This document shows, piece after piece, positions 7,041 through 15,477 of a stretch of 37,354 bases of DNA. The translations under genes were made by a program, and so were the position numbers. The notes under the pieces were generated by a model. That model was not told where the DNA came from, made no database searches, and worked only from the letters and a program-made list of their open reading frames with translations. Every line of letters begins with the position of its first letter. The stretch's first letter is position 1. This stretch comes from a virus, in IMG/VR virus record IMGVR_UViG_3300048839_001685, positions 1 to 37,354 of that record, one strand, 5' to 3'.

Positions 7041-9218
7041 ATGCTGACCGCGCTGGCGACGCCCGAGACGATCAAAGCGGCCGTGCGGTCGGTCTGGACG
7101 CCGCGCGAGCCCGTGACCTGCCTGGACTGGTCGCAGCGCGAGCGACGCCTCACCGGCGAGGGCGCCGGGTCGGCCCGCGTCGGGCCGTACAGCACGGACC
7201 TGGTCCCCTACTTCCGGCAGGTCTACCGCGACCTCGACCACCCGCTGGTCCACGAGATCGCGGTCCAGAAGTCGGCGCAGATCGGCTACTCCGACCTGCT
7301 GATCAACGCGGCCCTCTACACCGCCTGCGAGAAACGGCGCCCCGCCGTCATCGTCTTCCCGACCGAGGACGCCGGGTACGACTTCAACCGGCGGAGGCTC
7401 GTCCCCGCCGTGCGGGCCTGCGCCGCGGCCTCGGCCCTGCTCCGCTCCGACCGCGACATCACCCAGGGCGAGATCCGCTTCGGTCCGATCCCCGTCTGGT
7501 TCGCCTACGCCAGCGTGCGGCGCACGCTCAAATCCGACCCGATCGCCGATGTCCTGGGCGACGAGGTCGACGAGTACCCGCCCGGCGGGACCGCCATCAG
7601 CAACGCCCGCGACCGATCCCGAACCTTCGACCGCCGCAAACTCCTCTGGGGATCGACCCCGGAGAGCCCGGACCAGGAGGGGGGCATCCAGCCTCTGTAC
7701 GAGGCCAGCGCCCATCGGCACCGGTTCCTGGTCCCGTGCCCGATCAGCGGGCGATACTTCGAGCTCTTCGACTTCGCGCTCCTGCGCTGGCCCGGGGGCC
7801 GGGCCGCCGACCCCGACACCGCGGCCCGCCGCTGCTGGCTCCAGAGCCCGCACTTTGCCGCCCACCGCGGCGAGGACGGCGTGGCCGAGGGACGCATCGA
7901 CGAGCGGCACAAGCCGTGGATGGTCCGCAACGGAATCTGGGTCCGCCAGGGCGAATCGGTCGAGTCCGACGAACGCATCCTCGACTACGGCGGGGTTGAT
8001 CTCAGCCTGATCGACGCCGACCAGTTCCGCGAGGCCCCGGCCTCCGGACGCTACCGACGCCTGGCCGAGAAACTCCGGGACCACCCGCACGCGGCCGACG
8101 CGGCCGACTCGGGCGTCCGCATCGTCGGTGGGGACCCCGGCGTCGGGGGATTGCGGCCCCCCGCCTCGACCATGGCCTACCGGATCAACACGCTGGCGAG
8201 CCTGATCGCCGGGGAGGGCTGGGGCGGGATCGTCCGCACGGCCCTAAAAGAACGATTCGGGCCGGACTTTCAGAAAAAAACCATGGGCGTCGCCCCCTCG
8301 ATCCGCGGGGACATCCTGGCCGGCGGGCACCTGCTGGACCGCTGCCTGCCCGCCAGCGCCGGGGGCTACGAGCGCGGGACCGCGCCCGAGCCCGCGGCCT
8401 GGATCTCGGTCGGCGTCGATGTCCAGAAGCACTGCGTCTACCTCCTGGCGATCGCCTTCGGCGGTGAGTACCCGGCGTTGGCCGACGCAATCCGGATCTC
8501 GCGCGAGGAGCCCGCGCAGCTGGCCGATATCGAGGGGGACCTGGCGGCGTGGCGCTGCCGCGTCGGAAGCGTCGCGGTCCGGCCGAGCTTCGTCGGGATC
8601 GACAGCGGGCATTGGACCAGCGATGTCTACGCCCTCATCCGGCGGCTGCGGGCCCGGGGCGTGCGCGCGATGCCGACCAAGGGCGTCGCGGGGGCGCTGG
8701 CTCGCGGGCCCTGGCGGGTGACCCGGACCGCCGAGACCGACCGGCGCGGCCTGAAGACCGGCCGCGAGATCGACCTGATGCACATCGATGTCAACCAGAT
8801 CAAGACCGCGGTCTACCAGCTGCTCGCCGAGAGCAGGCCCGACGCCGAGGTCGGGGCCAATCACCTGCTGCTCCCCGAGGCGTACGCCTTCGACGACGGG
8901 CGGGTCAGCGGCTCGACCGAGGACCTGATCCATCAGCTGACCGCGGAGCGGCGGGTCGAGAAGCAGGTCCGGGGGCGCCGGGTCTGGTTGTGGGAGCCGC
9001 GCAAGATCGGGATCGACAACCACTACCTGGACGCGGCCGGGATCGCCCTGGCCGGGGCCATGGTCCACGGGGCCCACCGGCTGGCGCCGGGGGTGATGCG
9101 GGGGGCGCTGGAGCGGATGCGGATGGAGAAAAGCACGGACCCGGCGCGGGCGGAGCCGCCCGGGCCGCGGATGACGCGATCGGAGATCAGGCGGGAGATG
9201 CGCCGACGCCGGCGCTGA
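7041..9218 (+). CDS. terL: Phage terminase large subunit (GpA family)
   Basis: A 725-residue DNA-packaging motor. The N-terminal ATPase has a Walker A-like QKSAQIGYSD at residues 76-85, a Walker B VLGDEVDEYP at 171-180, and the coupling motif WGSTPES at 203-209. The C-terminal nuclease shows SVGVDVQ (Asp460) and VGIDSGHW (Asp521), likely metal ligands. This architecture is that of lambda GpA: it binds the portal, pumps DNA into the prohead using ATP and cuts it. Length is slightly above GpA (about 640), partly from an insert near residues 345-376 (ADAADSGVRIVGGDPG...) between the two domains. The neighbours (small subunit before, gpW and portal after) confirm the call. All motifs look intact. 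Confidence 0.95.
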   Translation: MLTALATPETIKAAVRSVWTPREPVTCLDWSQRERRLTGEGAGSARVGPYSTDLVPYFRQVYRDLDHPLVHEIAVQKSAQIGYSDLLINAALYTACEKRRPAVIVFPTEDAGYDFNRRRLVPAVRACAAASALLRSDRDITQGEIRFGPIPVWFAYASVRRTLKSDPIADVLGDEVDEYPPGGTAISNARDRSRTFDRRKLLWGSTPESPDQEGGIQPLYEASAHRHRFLVPCPISGRYFELFDFALLRWPGGRAADPDTAARRCWLQSPHFAAHRGEDGVAEGRIDERHKPWMVRNGIWVRQGESVESDERILDYGGVDLSLIDADQFREAPASGRYRRLAEKLRDHPHAADAADSGVRIVGGDPGVGGLRPPASTMAYRINTLASLIAGEGWGGIVRTALKERFGPDFQKKTMGVAPSIRGDILAGGHLLDRCLPASAGGYERGTAPEPAAWISVGVDVQKHCVYLLAIAFGGEYPALADAIRISREEPAQLADIEGDLAAWRCRVGSVAVRPSFVGIDSGHWTSDVYALIRRLRARGVRAMPTKGVAGALARGPWRVTRTAETDRRGLKTGREIDLMHIDVNQIKTAVYQLLAESRPDAEVGANHLLLPEAYAFDDGRVSGSTEDLIHQLTAERRVEKQVRGRRVWLWEPRKIGIDNHYLDAAGIALAGAMVHGAHRLAPGVMRGALERMRMEKSTDPARAEPPGPRMTRSEIRREMRRRRR

Positions 9219-9226
9219 GAGACGCG

Positions 9227-9463
9227 ATGGCCTACCAGTACGCCGACTACGCCAGCCAGGCCACGCCCGCGCTCCGGCTGGCGCGCGCGCGCCTGCACCT
9301 GGCCGAGCTCAGCCAGCAGATCGGCCCGGATGTCAGCCAGGACGGATCGAGCCGGTCGGCGGGGTCGATCACCTCGCGGATCGTTGAGCTCAACGCCGAG
9401 ATCCAGCGGATGGAGCGGCAGGTGAACGGTTCGGGGCGCGCAGCGCGGATGCGGCGGCGATGA
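9227..9463 (+). CDS. gpW-like head-tail connector
   Basis: A 78-residue protein between large terminase and portal, exactly where lambda gpW sits. The pattern (LARARLHLAELSQQIG... a short central strand region around SRSAGSITSR, then VELNAEIQRMERQVNG) matches gpW-type helix-strand-helix connectors, which stop DNA leakage and prepare the head for tail joining. It starts eight bases after the terminase stop, and its stop overlaps the portal start (ATGA). The tail is Arg-rich (RAARMRRR). Call by position and fold pattern. Confidence 0.7.
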   Translation: MAYQYADYASQATPALRLARARLHLAELSQQIGPDVSQDGSSRSAGSITSRIVELNAEIQRMERQVNGSGRAARMRRR

Positions 9464-10962
9464 CCGGACCCGATCGCAAACCCGGGCTGCTGGCCTCGGC
9501 CCGCGCGCTGCTGCGCCTGGGGCGCACGCTGGCGGTGCACGGCTCGTTCGACAACGCGCGGCGGAACCCGCCGCGGTCGTCCGGGCGGGCGCCGCTGGCC
9601 GCGCCCGGGGCCCACCGCGACCGGAGCAGCCTCGACGCGTTGATCCGCGACAGCCAGGCCCTGGCCCGCAACGACCACGCCGTGCGCGCGATGCTCGCGG
9701 CCCAGCGGGACCTCGTCGTCGGCGCCCACCCGGGCGTCGAGGCCGCCACCGCCGATGAATCCTGGAACGACCGCGCCGAGGCGCTGTTTGCCGAATGGGC
9801 GGAGGCCGCCGACCCCGCCGGGCTGATGAGCCTGTGGGACCTCGCCGGGGACATCCTCACCCGTTGCGAGACCGACGGGGGCGTGCTCGTCCACCGCGTC
9901 CGAGCGGACCGGCCCGCGGTCGAGCTCGTCGACGCGATCCGCATCCGCAACCGGGCCTCGGCACCCGACCGGGAGGGCCTGACCCACGGCGTCGAGACCG
10001 ACGGCCGGGGGCGGGTCACCGGGTACTGGCTGGCCCGCTGGAGCCCCGACGGAACGCGTTTGGAGACCGGCGGTGAAATCTTTGTCCCCGCCGGAGTCGC
10101 CTGGCTGATCAACGCGCCGCGTCTCCTGAGCGCGGGGCAGCTGCGGGCCGAGCCCGGGCTCAGCCCGATCATCGACCGGCTCGAGACGCTCAACAGCGCG
10201 TGGGAGGCGGCCATGATCGCCTACGAGACCGCGGCCTCGATCGGGCTGGCCGCGATCCGCGACCTGGCCGACAGCCCCGAGTCGATCGGGGAGATGATCG
10301 CCGGCGGCGCGGACGAGCCCGTCGTCCGCGGCGAGGCGATCTGGGCCCACGGGCTCGTGATGGACTTCCAGGCCGGGACCCAGCTCCAGCAGGTCAAGGG
10401 GGAGCACCCGAAGATGGAGTTCCAGGAGGCGTACTGGATGGAGCTGCAGACGCTCTGCGCGTCGATGGATCTGCCGCTCGAGCTGGTCTTTTACCGCTAC
10501 ATCCGGAACTTCCACGCCAGCCGCTCGGCGATCGCGACCGCCTGGCGTCGGATCGAGCGGCGGCAGGAGTGGCTGGCCCGGGTGTTCGTGCGTCCGCTCT
10601 GGAAGTGGTTCGTCAAGGAAGAGATCGCGGCCGGTCGGCTGGCGGAGATCGAGGGGTGGGACCGCTGCCGCGTGTACCTGGCGCCGATGCCCGTGCTCGA
10701 CCCGCGGATCGAGATCGACGCGGTGCTCGGGGCGATCCACGGCGGGCTGATGACGCACGAGGACGGGCTGATGCGGTTCGGGTACCGCGACCGCGCGGCG
10801 TTCCTCCGCAAGCGGGGCCGGGAGATCGGCGAGGCCATGGAGGCGGGGATCGCGGTGGGCGAGATGAGCGCGCGGCGGACCGTGGTGGAGACGGTCGACG
10901 AGACCGAGGAAATCGTGGATGAGCGGACGGGAGACGGGCCGGGAGCCGAGGACCATAGATGA
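9460..10962 (+). CDS. Portal protein (lambda gpB family)
   Basis: A 500-residue portal protein. Recognisable lambda-family blocks: an N-terminal arm with RDSQALARNDHAVRAML, a DLAGDILTRCETDGGVLV segment, EAAMIAYETAASIGL, a QLQQVKGEHPKMEFQEAYW region, and LELVFYRYIRNFHASRSA then RQEWLARVFVRPLWKWFV. The dodecameric portal forms the channel for DNA entry and exit and binds terminase and connectors. It overlaps the gpW-like gene and the protease gene by four bases each. Length is typical (lambda gpB is 533). No damage visible. Confidence 0.93.
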   Translation: MTGPDRKPGLLASARALLRLGRTLAVHGSFDNARRNPPRSSGRAPLAAPGAHRDRSSLDALIRDSQALARNDHAVRAMLAAQRDLVVGAHPGVEAATADESWNDRAEALFAEWAEAADPAGLMSLWDLAGDILTRCETDGGVLVHRVRADRPAVELVDAIRIRNRASAPDREGLTHGVETDGRGRVTGYWLARWSPDGTRLETGGEIFVPAGVAWLINAPRLLSAGQLRAEPGLSPIIDRLETLNSAWEAAMIAYETAASIGLAAIRDLADSPESIGEMIAGGADEPVVRGEAIWAHGLVMDFQAGTQLQQVKGEHPKMEFQEAYWMELQTLCASMDLPLELVFYRYIRNFHASRSAIATAWRRIERRQEWLARVFVRPLWKWFVKEEIAAGRLAEIEGWDRCRVYLAPMPVLDPRIEIDAVLGAIHGGLMTHEDGLMRFGYRDRAAFLRKRGREIGEAMEAGIAVGEMSARRTVVETVDETEEIVDERTGDGPGAEDHR

Positions 10963-11762
10963 GAACGCTCGCGATCCAGTCCGTGCCGCCGCCGCCGGGC
11001 GAGCGGCCGCCCCCGGCCGACCCGGTCGAAGCGTACCGCGCGCTGGCGCTGGGCTACGCCCGCGCCGCGGCCGGGTCCGACGCGATGCTCGGCCCGTGCG
11101 GGTACCTGGCTTCGGGGATCGCGGTCGTCGTCGTCCGCGGGCCGCTGGGCGAGGACCTGCCGTGGTGGCTGGGGGTCGGGACGCCGTACCCGTGGATAGC
11201 GGAAAGCGTCGACCGGGCCGCGGAGGCGGTGCTCGCGGGCCACGCCTCGTCGGTGCTGATCGACCTGGACAGCCCCGGCGGGGCTACCGACGGGGTCGAG
11301 AGCGCCGCCGATGCGGTCGAGCGGGCCGCGGCCCGCGTGCGCGTGGCCGCGATGACCGACGGCCTGGCGGCCAGCGCCGGCTACTGGCTGATCGCGGGCG
11401 CGGGGGAGATCATCCTGAGCCCGACCGCCCAGGCGGGCTCGATCGGGGCGATCACCGAGATCTACGACGGCTCGCAGGACGAGTGGGCGAGGCGGTACGG
11501 CGTGGTCAAGAGCGCCGACCTCAAGCTCGGCCCGCACGAGCCGATCGGGGAGGACTATTTCGCGATGGTGCGTGAGCACATCGACGAGCTGCACCGGCTC
11601 TTCCGCGGGCGCGTCGCCCGCGGACGCGGGATCGCCGAGGCGGCGATCGACGCGATGCGGGGCCGGATGTACACGGGCCGGGCCGCGGTGGACGCGGGCC
11701 TGGCGGACCGCGTGGCCCTGCCGCGCGAGGTTTATCAGCAACTGACAGGAGCACCGTCATGA
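10959..11762 (+). CDS. S49-family head maturation protease (gpC-like)
   Basis: A 267-residue serine peptidase of the SppA/ClpP-like S49 family, as in lambda gpC. The oxyanion region DSPGG is at 104-108, the catalytic Ser139 lies in LAASAGYW, and the general-base Lys184 is in VVKSADLK. In this family it trims portal and scaffold proteins during prohead maturation. It overlaps the portal gene (ATGA), and the next gene (candidate scaffold) starts within its stop region, as in the lambda C/Nu3 arrangement. No signal peptide, consistent with a capsid role rather than host SppA. Confidence 0.92.
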   Translation: MRTLAIQSVPPPPGERPPPADPVEAYRALALGYARAAAGSDAMLGPCGYLASGIAVVVVRGPLGEDLPWWLGVGTPYPWIAESVDRAAEAVLAGHASSVLIDLDSPGGATDGVESAADAVERAAARVRVAAMTDGLAASAGYWLIAGAGEIILSPTAQAGSIGAITEIYDGSQDEWARRYGVVKSADLKLGPHEPIGEDYFAMVREHIDELHRLFRGRVARGRGIAEAAIDAMRGRMYTGRAAVDAGLADRVALPREVYQQLTGAPS

Positions 11763-12358
11763 CCACGCCGAGTTCGCTCGCCGCGGCCGCGGGCCGGGCC
11801 GCCGCCGTTCCGATCCCCGCCCCCGCCCCCGCCGCAGCCGCAGCCCCCGCCGCGGCCCCCACCCCCGCCGCCGCCGCCGCGATGACCGCCGAGGAGATCG
11901 TCGAGGCGATGGCGGAGATGAGCGAGGAGGATCTGGCCAAGGTCCGGGCGGCGCTGCCCGAGCCGGAGCCCGAGCCGGAGCCCGAGCCCGAGGCGGACGA
12001 CGCGCCGACGGCGATGACGGGCCGGCAGATCTACGCCGCGGCGGTGAAGGCGTTGGGCGATACCGCGGCGATGCAGGCCGCGGCCCGGAGCCTGATCGAG
12101 GAGGGCGTGACCGATCCCACCGCCGTCGCGGCGACGCTGGCCGCGGTCAAGCGGGCGGCGGCCGACGCCTCGCCCGCGCCGATCGGGGGACGCGGGGCCC
12201 CGACGCCAACGGCGGACGAGGACTACGACGGCATGGTGGGACGGGTCATGAAGGAGAAGGGGCTCGCCCTGCACCAGGCCGTGGCCCTGGTGAACAAGGA
12301 GCGCCCGGACCTCCGGACCAAAAAGTTCGGGGACCCCAGGCCGCTCAGCCGCCGCTGA
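11759..12358 (+). CDS. Candidate scaffold protein, Ala/Pro/Glu-rich
   Basis: A 199-residue protein with very biased composition: an Ala/Pro N-terminal tract (residues 9-41), an acidic helix (MTAEEIVEAMAEMSEEDLAKVRAAL), a PEPEPEPE run, then helical segments ending in a basic tail (LRTKKFGDPRPLSRR). AGGAG precedes the ATG at 11759. Its location between protease and major capsid, low complexity and helical acidic core fit a scaffold (lambda Nu3 role), which fills the prohead and is removed. An internal ATG at 11882 could give a shorter product without the Ala/Pro arm. No sequence homology is claimed; assignment is by position and composition. Confidence 0.6.
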   Translation: MTTPSSLAAAAGRAAAVPIPAPAPAAAAAPAAAPTPAAAAAMTAEEIVEAMAEMSEEDLAKVRAALPEPEPEPEPEPEADDAPTAMTGRQIYAAAVKALGDTAAMQAAARSLIEEGVTDPTAVAATLAAVKRAAADASPAPIGGRGAPTPTADEDYDGMVGRVMKEKGLALHQAVALVNKERPDLRTKKFGDPRPLSRR

Positions 12359-12546
12359 GCGGGAAGAGGGCCGGGGGAACCGGCCCGGGAAGGGACACGG
12401 CTCGGCGAGCCGTGCCACCGACTTGAAAAGGGACACGGCTCGGCGAGCCGTGCCACCAGAGCAGGAAGACACGGCTCGGCGAGCCGTGCCACCGACTTGA
12501 AAAGGAACACGGCTCGGCGAGCCGTGCCACCGGAAAGGAACCCGCG
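12359..12546. repeat. Hairpin and four family B units
   Basis: A perfect 7-bp hairpin GGGCCGG/CCGGCCC at 12368-12386 follows the stop, without a T-tract. Four B units then lie at about 12392-12531. The first and third are each followed by GACTTGAAAAGG, so a B-plus-spacer block has been duplicated. The last unit runs into the ribosome site AAAGGAA of the next gene. Confidence 0.88.
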
Positions 12547-13170
12547 ATGACCGTTTCACCGAGTTACCAGGGGGCGACCCCGACGATGAAGTTCGACGCC
12601 GACACCACGCGGTTCCTGCGCGTGGTGGCCAACAGCGACAACGAGGCCGCGATCGCCGGGGCCAACAGCAAGAGCGTCGGCGTCTGCTGGATGAACGATG
12701 TCGATGTCAGCGAGAGCGATCGTGGGTCCGTGCGACTGCACGCGGCGGGGACGACCGTGATGGTCGCCTCGGGCGCGATCAGCGCGGGGGCCCCGGTCTA
12801 CGGGGCCGCGGCCGGCAAGGTCACCGCGACCACGGGGGGCGCGCTCGAGGGCGTGGCCCTGACCGCGGCGGGCGCCGACGGGGACTACATCGAGGTCCTG
12901 CCGATCGGGGCCGAGACCATGCGGCACATCCTGCACACCGTGACCGCGGGGGAGGACACGGCCAACATCGCGACGATCGACACGGGCCTGGGCGTCGTGC
13001 TCAGCTTCGCGCTGGTCGAGACGCGGACCAGCGCGGGCGTGATCCGCGCGGGCAACACCGTGACCTTCGGGTCGGGCGGGGACGCCGGGAAGATCACCGT
13101 CGCCAACAGCAACCTGGCGGCGACGGATGTGATCACGATCTACGCGGCGACCAACCCCGTGACGATCTGA
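12547..13170 (+). CDS. Capsid decoration/cement protein
   Basis: A 207-residue protein just before the major capsid gene. Residues 1-115 have the beta-rich, Ala/Gly/Thr-rich pattern of DUF2190-type or gpD-like capsid cement proteins (ASGAISAGAPVYGAAAGKVTAT...GVALTAAGADGDYIEVLPIG). Residues 120-207 form a second beta domain (HTVTAGEDTANIATIDTGLGVVLSFALVET...). These proteins bind the outside of the expanded head and stabilise it. AAAGGAA precedes the ATG. The two-domain form is longer than lambda gpD (110), so one half might serve another role such as a capsid spike. Confidence 0.75.
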   Translation: MTVSPSYQGATPTMKFDADTTRFLRVVANSDNEAAIAGANSKSVGVCWMNDVDVSESDRGSVRLHAAGTTVMVASGAISAGAPVYGAAAGKVTATTGGALEGVALTAAGADGDYIEVLPIGAETMRHILHTVTAGEDTANIATIDTGLGVVLSFALVETRTSAGVIRAGNTVTFGSGGDAGKITVANSNLAATDVITIYAATNPVTI

Positions 13171-13306
13171 TCGGGGGACGGGCCTCGGGCCCGGAGAGGA
13201 ACACGGCTCGGCGAGCCGTGCCACCGACTTGAGAAGGAACACGGCTCGGGGAGCCGTGCCACCAGTGCCCAGTGCCCAGCGCCTGGCGCTCGAAAGGAAA
13301 TAGGCC
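13171..13306. repeat. Two family B units before the capsid gene
   Basis: B units at about 13199-13225 and 13236-13262, joined by GACTTGAGAAGG, the same spacer as in the gap at 12,393, so the two gaps share a duplicated block. The second unit has one change in its core (GGGGAGCC). Short CAGTGCC repeats follow to about 13280. Confidence 0.85.
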
Positions 13307-14272
13307 ATGCCGATGCAGACCAACGGCGTCGGGACGCCCCGCCAGGACCTGATGGGGGCGTTCCACCAGTTCGATCCCAGTTTCAACAACATGATCGCCG
13401 AGGAGATTCTCCCGGCGTTCGAGGTCGACGAGTACGCCGGCGACTTCGGGGTCGTGCCCGTCGAGGCGTTCACGACCGACTACGGGGACGCCGTGCGGCG
13501 TGCCCCCAAGGCGGCGCGGAGCCGGAGCAGCTGGAGCCCCGGGGCGGACGAGTGGAAGCTCAGGGAATACAGCCACGGCGAGGCCGTGGACCAGACCGAG
13601 GCGCGGATCTACGGGAGCTGGTTCCGCGCCGAGGAGGTCGCCGCGGAGCGGGTGGCCGAGGTCCTCCATGTCCGGCGGGAGCGCGAGGTCGCGGCCCTGG
13701 TCCACAATACCACCACCTTCCCGCTCTCGGGCTCGACCGGGCTCTCGATCACCAACGAGTGGGACGATTCGGTCAACGCGGTCCCCGTCGACGATATCGC
13801 CCAGGGGATCGACGCGATCCGGACGCGGGTCGGCCTGCTGCCGATGAACCTGGAGATCAGCTTCCGGCAATGGCAGGCGCTCTCGAACGCGGAGCAGATC
13901 CTGGAGCGGCTCAAGTACACCAGCAGCCCGGCGGGGCGGCTGGGGCTGGACGAGCTGGCCCGGGCCCTGGCCGTGAACAAGGTCGTTGTCGGCGGTGGCG
14001 TCTACAACAGCGCCAACCCGGGCGCCGCCGCGGCGAGCATGGGCAACATCTGGAGCGACGAGTACGCGTTCCTGTATGTGCCGGGCGGGGGCGACCTCCG
14101 CCGGCCGCAGCTGGGCCGGACTTTCCGCCTGAACGACAACGGCGGGCTGAAGGTGGCCAGCTACGAGGACGAGGACATCAACTCGGTGATCGTCTACGCC
14201 GAGCAGCACCTGCAGCACAAGCTGATCTACGCGGCCTGCGGGTACCTCTTCGGAAATGTGATCACGATCTGA
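13307..14272 (+). CDS. Major capsid protein
   Basis: A 321-residue protein at the major head protein position. The N-terminal part (LMGAFHQFDPSFNNMIAEEILPAFEVDEYAGDF), the central helix-rich section (IYGSWFRAEEVAAERVAEVLHVRREREVAAL) and the C-terminal strand region are consistent with gpE-type HK97-fold major capsid proteins seen with GpA terminases. It assembles the icosahedral shell. AAAGGAA lies eight bases before the ATG. A strong terminator follows immediately, which is typical for a highly expressed head gene. No signs of truncation. Confidence 0.85.
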   Translation: MPMQTNGVGTPRQDLMGAFHQFDPSFNNMIAEEILPAFEVDEYAGDFGVVPVEAFTTDYGDAVRRAPKAARSRSSWSPGADEWKLREYSHGEAVDQTEARIYGSWFRAEEVAAERVAEVLHVRREREVAALVHNTTTFPLSGSTGLSITNEWDDSVNAVPVDDIAQGIDAIRTRVGLLPMNLEISFRQWQALSNAEQILERLKYTSSPAGRLGLDELARALAVNKVVVGGGVYNSANPGAAAASMGNIWSDEYAFLYVPGGGDLRRPQLGRTFRLNDNGGLKVASYEDEDINSVIVYAEQHLQHKLIYAACGYLFGNVITI

Positions 14273-14283
14273 TCCGCGCCGGG

Positions 14284-14315
14284 CCGGCCCGGGGTGACAG
14301 CCGGGCCGGTTCTTT
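14284..14315 (+). terminator. Rho-independent terminator after major capsid
   Basis: Perfect 9-bp stem CCGGCCCGG (14284-14292) and CCGGGCCGG (14301-14309), an 8-base loop, then TTCTTT. It lies 12 bases after the capsid stop codon. Confidence 0.88.
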
Positions 14316-14517
14316 GAAGAGACACGGCTCGGGACACACGGCTCGGCGAGCCGTGCCACCAAGAGCCGGGCGGCCTGAAGCGGGGGACACGGCTCGGCGA
14401 GCCGTGCCACCAAGAGCCGGGCTGCCGGCGAGCCGTGCCACCGCGAGCCGAAGAGGCAGAGGACACGGCTCGGCGAGCCGTGCCACCGGGCTGCATTGAA
14501 ACCCAAGACACGGAGCA
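14316..14517. repeat. Array of whole and partial family B units
   Basis: From about 14,321 to 14,488 there are four or five B units, two of them partial (a cut GACACGGCTCGG at 14321, and CGAGCCGTGCCACC alone near 14428). AAGAGCCGGGC spacers repeat. No coding signal. Confidence 0.85.
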
Positions 14518-14520
14518 ATG

Positions 14521-15138
14521 ATGAAACGGACGCACACGCGGATCGCCGTTCTCGCTTTGGCCCTCACCGCCGCCCTGGTCGCGGCGATGGCCGCGCCCGG
14601 GTGCACCGGGGCCGAGGTCGCCAGGCTCTCTGCCGAGCTCGACCGGTCCGGGGCGGAGATCGCCGCGATCGAAGCGGGGATCGGCGAGATCCGCGCGGCG
14701 CTGGAAGGCCTGTGGCCCGAGCAGCGGGCCCGGGCCGAGCCGTACCTGGCCACGCTCGCCCAGACCCTCGCCGAAGTCCAGGCCCGCGCCGACGGGATCG
14801 GGCAACGCCTCGCCGAGCTCGAGACGACCGAGGGGAAATCCGCGGGCAACTTCCTCCTGGCCGCCGGGGAGATCGCGGCCAGCTTCGGGGGGCTGCTCCC
14901 CCCGCCGTTCGGGGCGCTGGTTCTGGCCGCGGGCACCGCCGCCGGGGGGATCGGCACGGCGATCAACCGGCGGATCGCGGCGGAGGTGGTCAGGTCGATC
15001 GAGGTCGGCAAGCGCGTGGTCACGCCCGAGAGCCCGACCAATGTCGTCAACTTCGATGACGAAACCGTGGCCGCGGTGATCCGCGAGCGGCAGAGCGCGG
15101 CGACGCGGCGGTTCGTGGACCGGGTGCAGGCGGCCTGA
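14521..15138 (+). CDS. Putative lipoprotein with coiled coil
   Basis: A 205-residue protein. A basic N-terminus (MKRTHTRIAV) is followed by a hydrophobic stretch and the lipobox-like LVAAMAAPGC, with Cys about residue 28, so it is probably exported and lipid-anchored. The mature part is helical (ARLSAELDRSGAEIAAIEAGIGEIRAALEGL; IGQRLAELETTEG). A Gly/Ala hydrophobic patch follows (FGALVLAAGTAAGGIGTAI, residues about 129-148), long enough for a membrane segment. Candidates: part of a lysis (spanin-like) set, or a superinfection-exclusion lipoprotein. It lies between head and tail genes, not in a known lambda slot. I chose ATG 14521 over 14518 for spacing to GGAG. Confidence 0.65.
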   Translation: MKRTHTRIAVLALALTAALVAAMAAPGCTGAEVARLSAELDRSGAEIAAIEAGIGEIRAALEGLWPEQRARAEPYLATLAQTLAEVQARADGIGQRLAELETTEGKSAGNFLLAAGEIAASFGGLLPPPFGALVLAAGTAAGGIGTAINRRIAAEVVRSIEVGKRVVTPESPTNVVNFDDETVAAVIRERQSAATRRFVDRVQAA

Positions 15139-15166
15139 ACGGCGGCCTGAACGGCGGCCTGAACGG
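15131..15166. repeat. Three tandem 12-bp units across a stop codon
   Basis: Three exact copies of CGGCCTGAACGG. The first contains the TGA stop of the lipoprotein gene, so expansion or loss of units here would leave the stop in place. Confidence 0.9.
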
Positions 15167-15203
15167 CGGACGGATCGGCGATCGGACCCCGGCGAGTGAA
15201 CCC

Positions 15204-15476
15204 ATGGACGCCGCGCCCTACATCATGACTCTGCTCGAGCGGCACGGCCTGGCCCTGCTGGCCTACACCGTCTCGCTGGCGGCGTTGATCAGCTGGATGC
15301 GCTTCAAGACCGAGGAGCACTCGCGCGAGATCACCGAGATCAAGCGCGAGCACGCCCGCGTCGCCGCGACCATCACGGTGGTGCAGAACAACGCCGAGAG
15401 GCTCACCGCGGTGATCGAGGGGATCGAGCGGCGGACGAGCCTGGTCGAGCAGGACATCAGGAAGGCGAGGGCGTAG
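15204..15476 (+). CDS. Single-pass membrane protein with coiled coil (holin-like candidate)
   Basis: A 90-residue protein. Residues 14-30 (GLALLAYTVSLAALISW) form one membrane helix, followed by a long charged helix (RFKTEEHSREITEIKREHARVAATITVVQ... IEGIERRTSLVEQDI) likely to be a coiled coil facing the cytoplasm or periplasm. Small proteins with one membrane helix plus a coiled coil occur as phage holins, XhlA-like lysis proteins and i-spanin-like proteins. It is 65 bases after the lipoprotein gene and two bases before the next gene, so the three may act together. No endolysin is seen next to it, which limits the lysis reading. Confidence 0.6.
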   Translation: MDAAPYIMTLLERHGLALLAYTVSLAALISWMRFKTEEHSREITEIKREHARVAATITVVQNNAERLTAVIEGIERRTSLVEQDIRKARA

Positions 15477-15477
15477 C

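Noticed and set aside
5795-7195. Minus-strand ORF (466 codons) across the small terminase and its flanking gaps
   Set aside because: It passes through several repeat clusters, which are open in all frames on this strand; no coherent protein is visible.
9247-10956. Long minus-strand ORF (569 codons) opposite the portal gene
   Set aside because: It mirrors the portal reading frame; its sequence is Arg/Pro/Gly/His-rich without domain pattern, as is usual for antisense frames of GC-rich genes.
10959-11762. Host signal-peptide peptidase SppA
   Set aside because: No membrane segment or signal peptide, and the gene is embedded by overlaps between portal and scaffold.
12393-12531. CRISPR-like array of four B units
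   Set aside because: Spacers are short (about 10-12 bases) and not unique; one is duplicated. Units match the dispersed B family.
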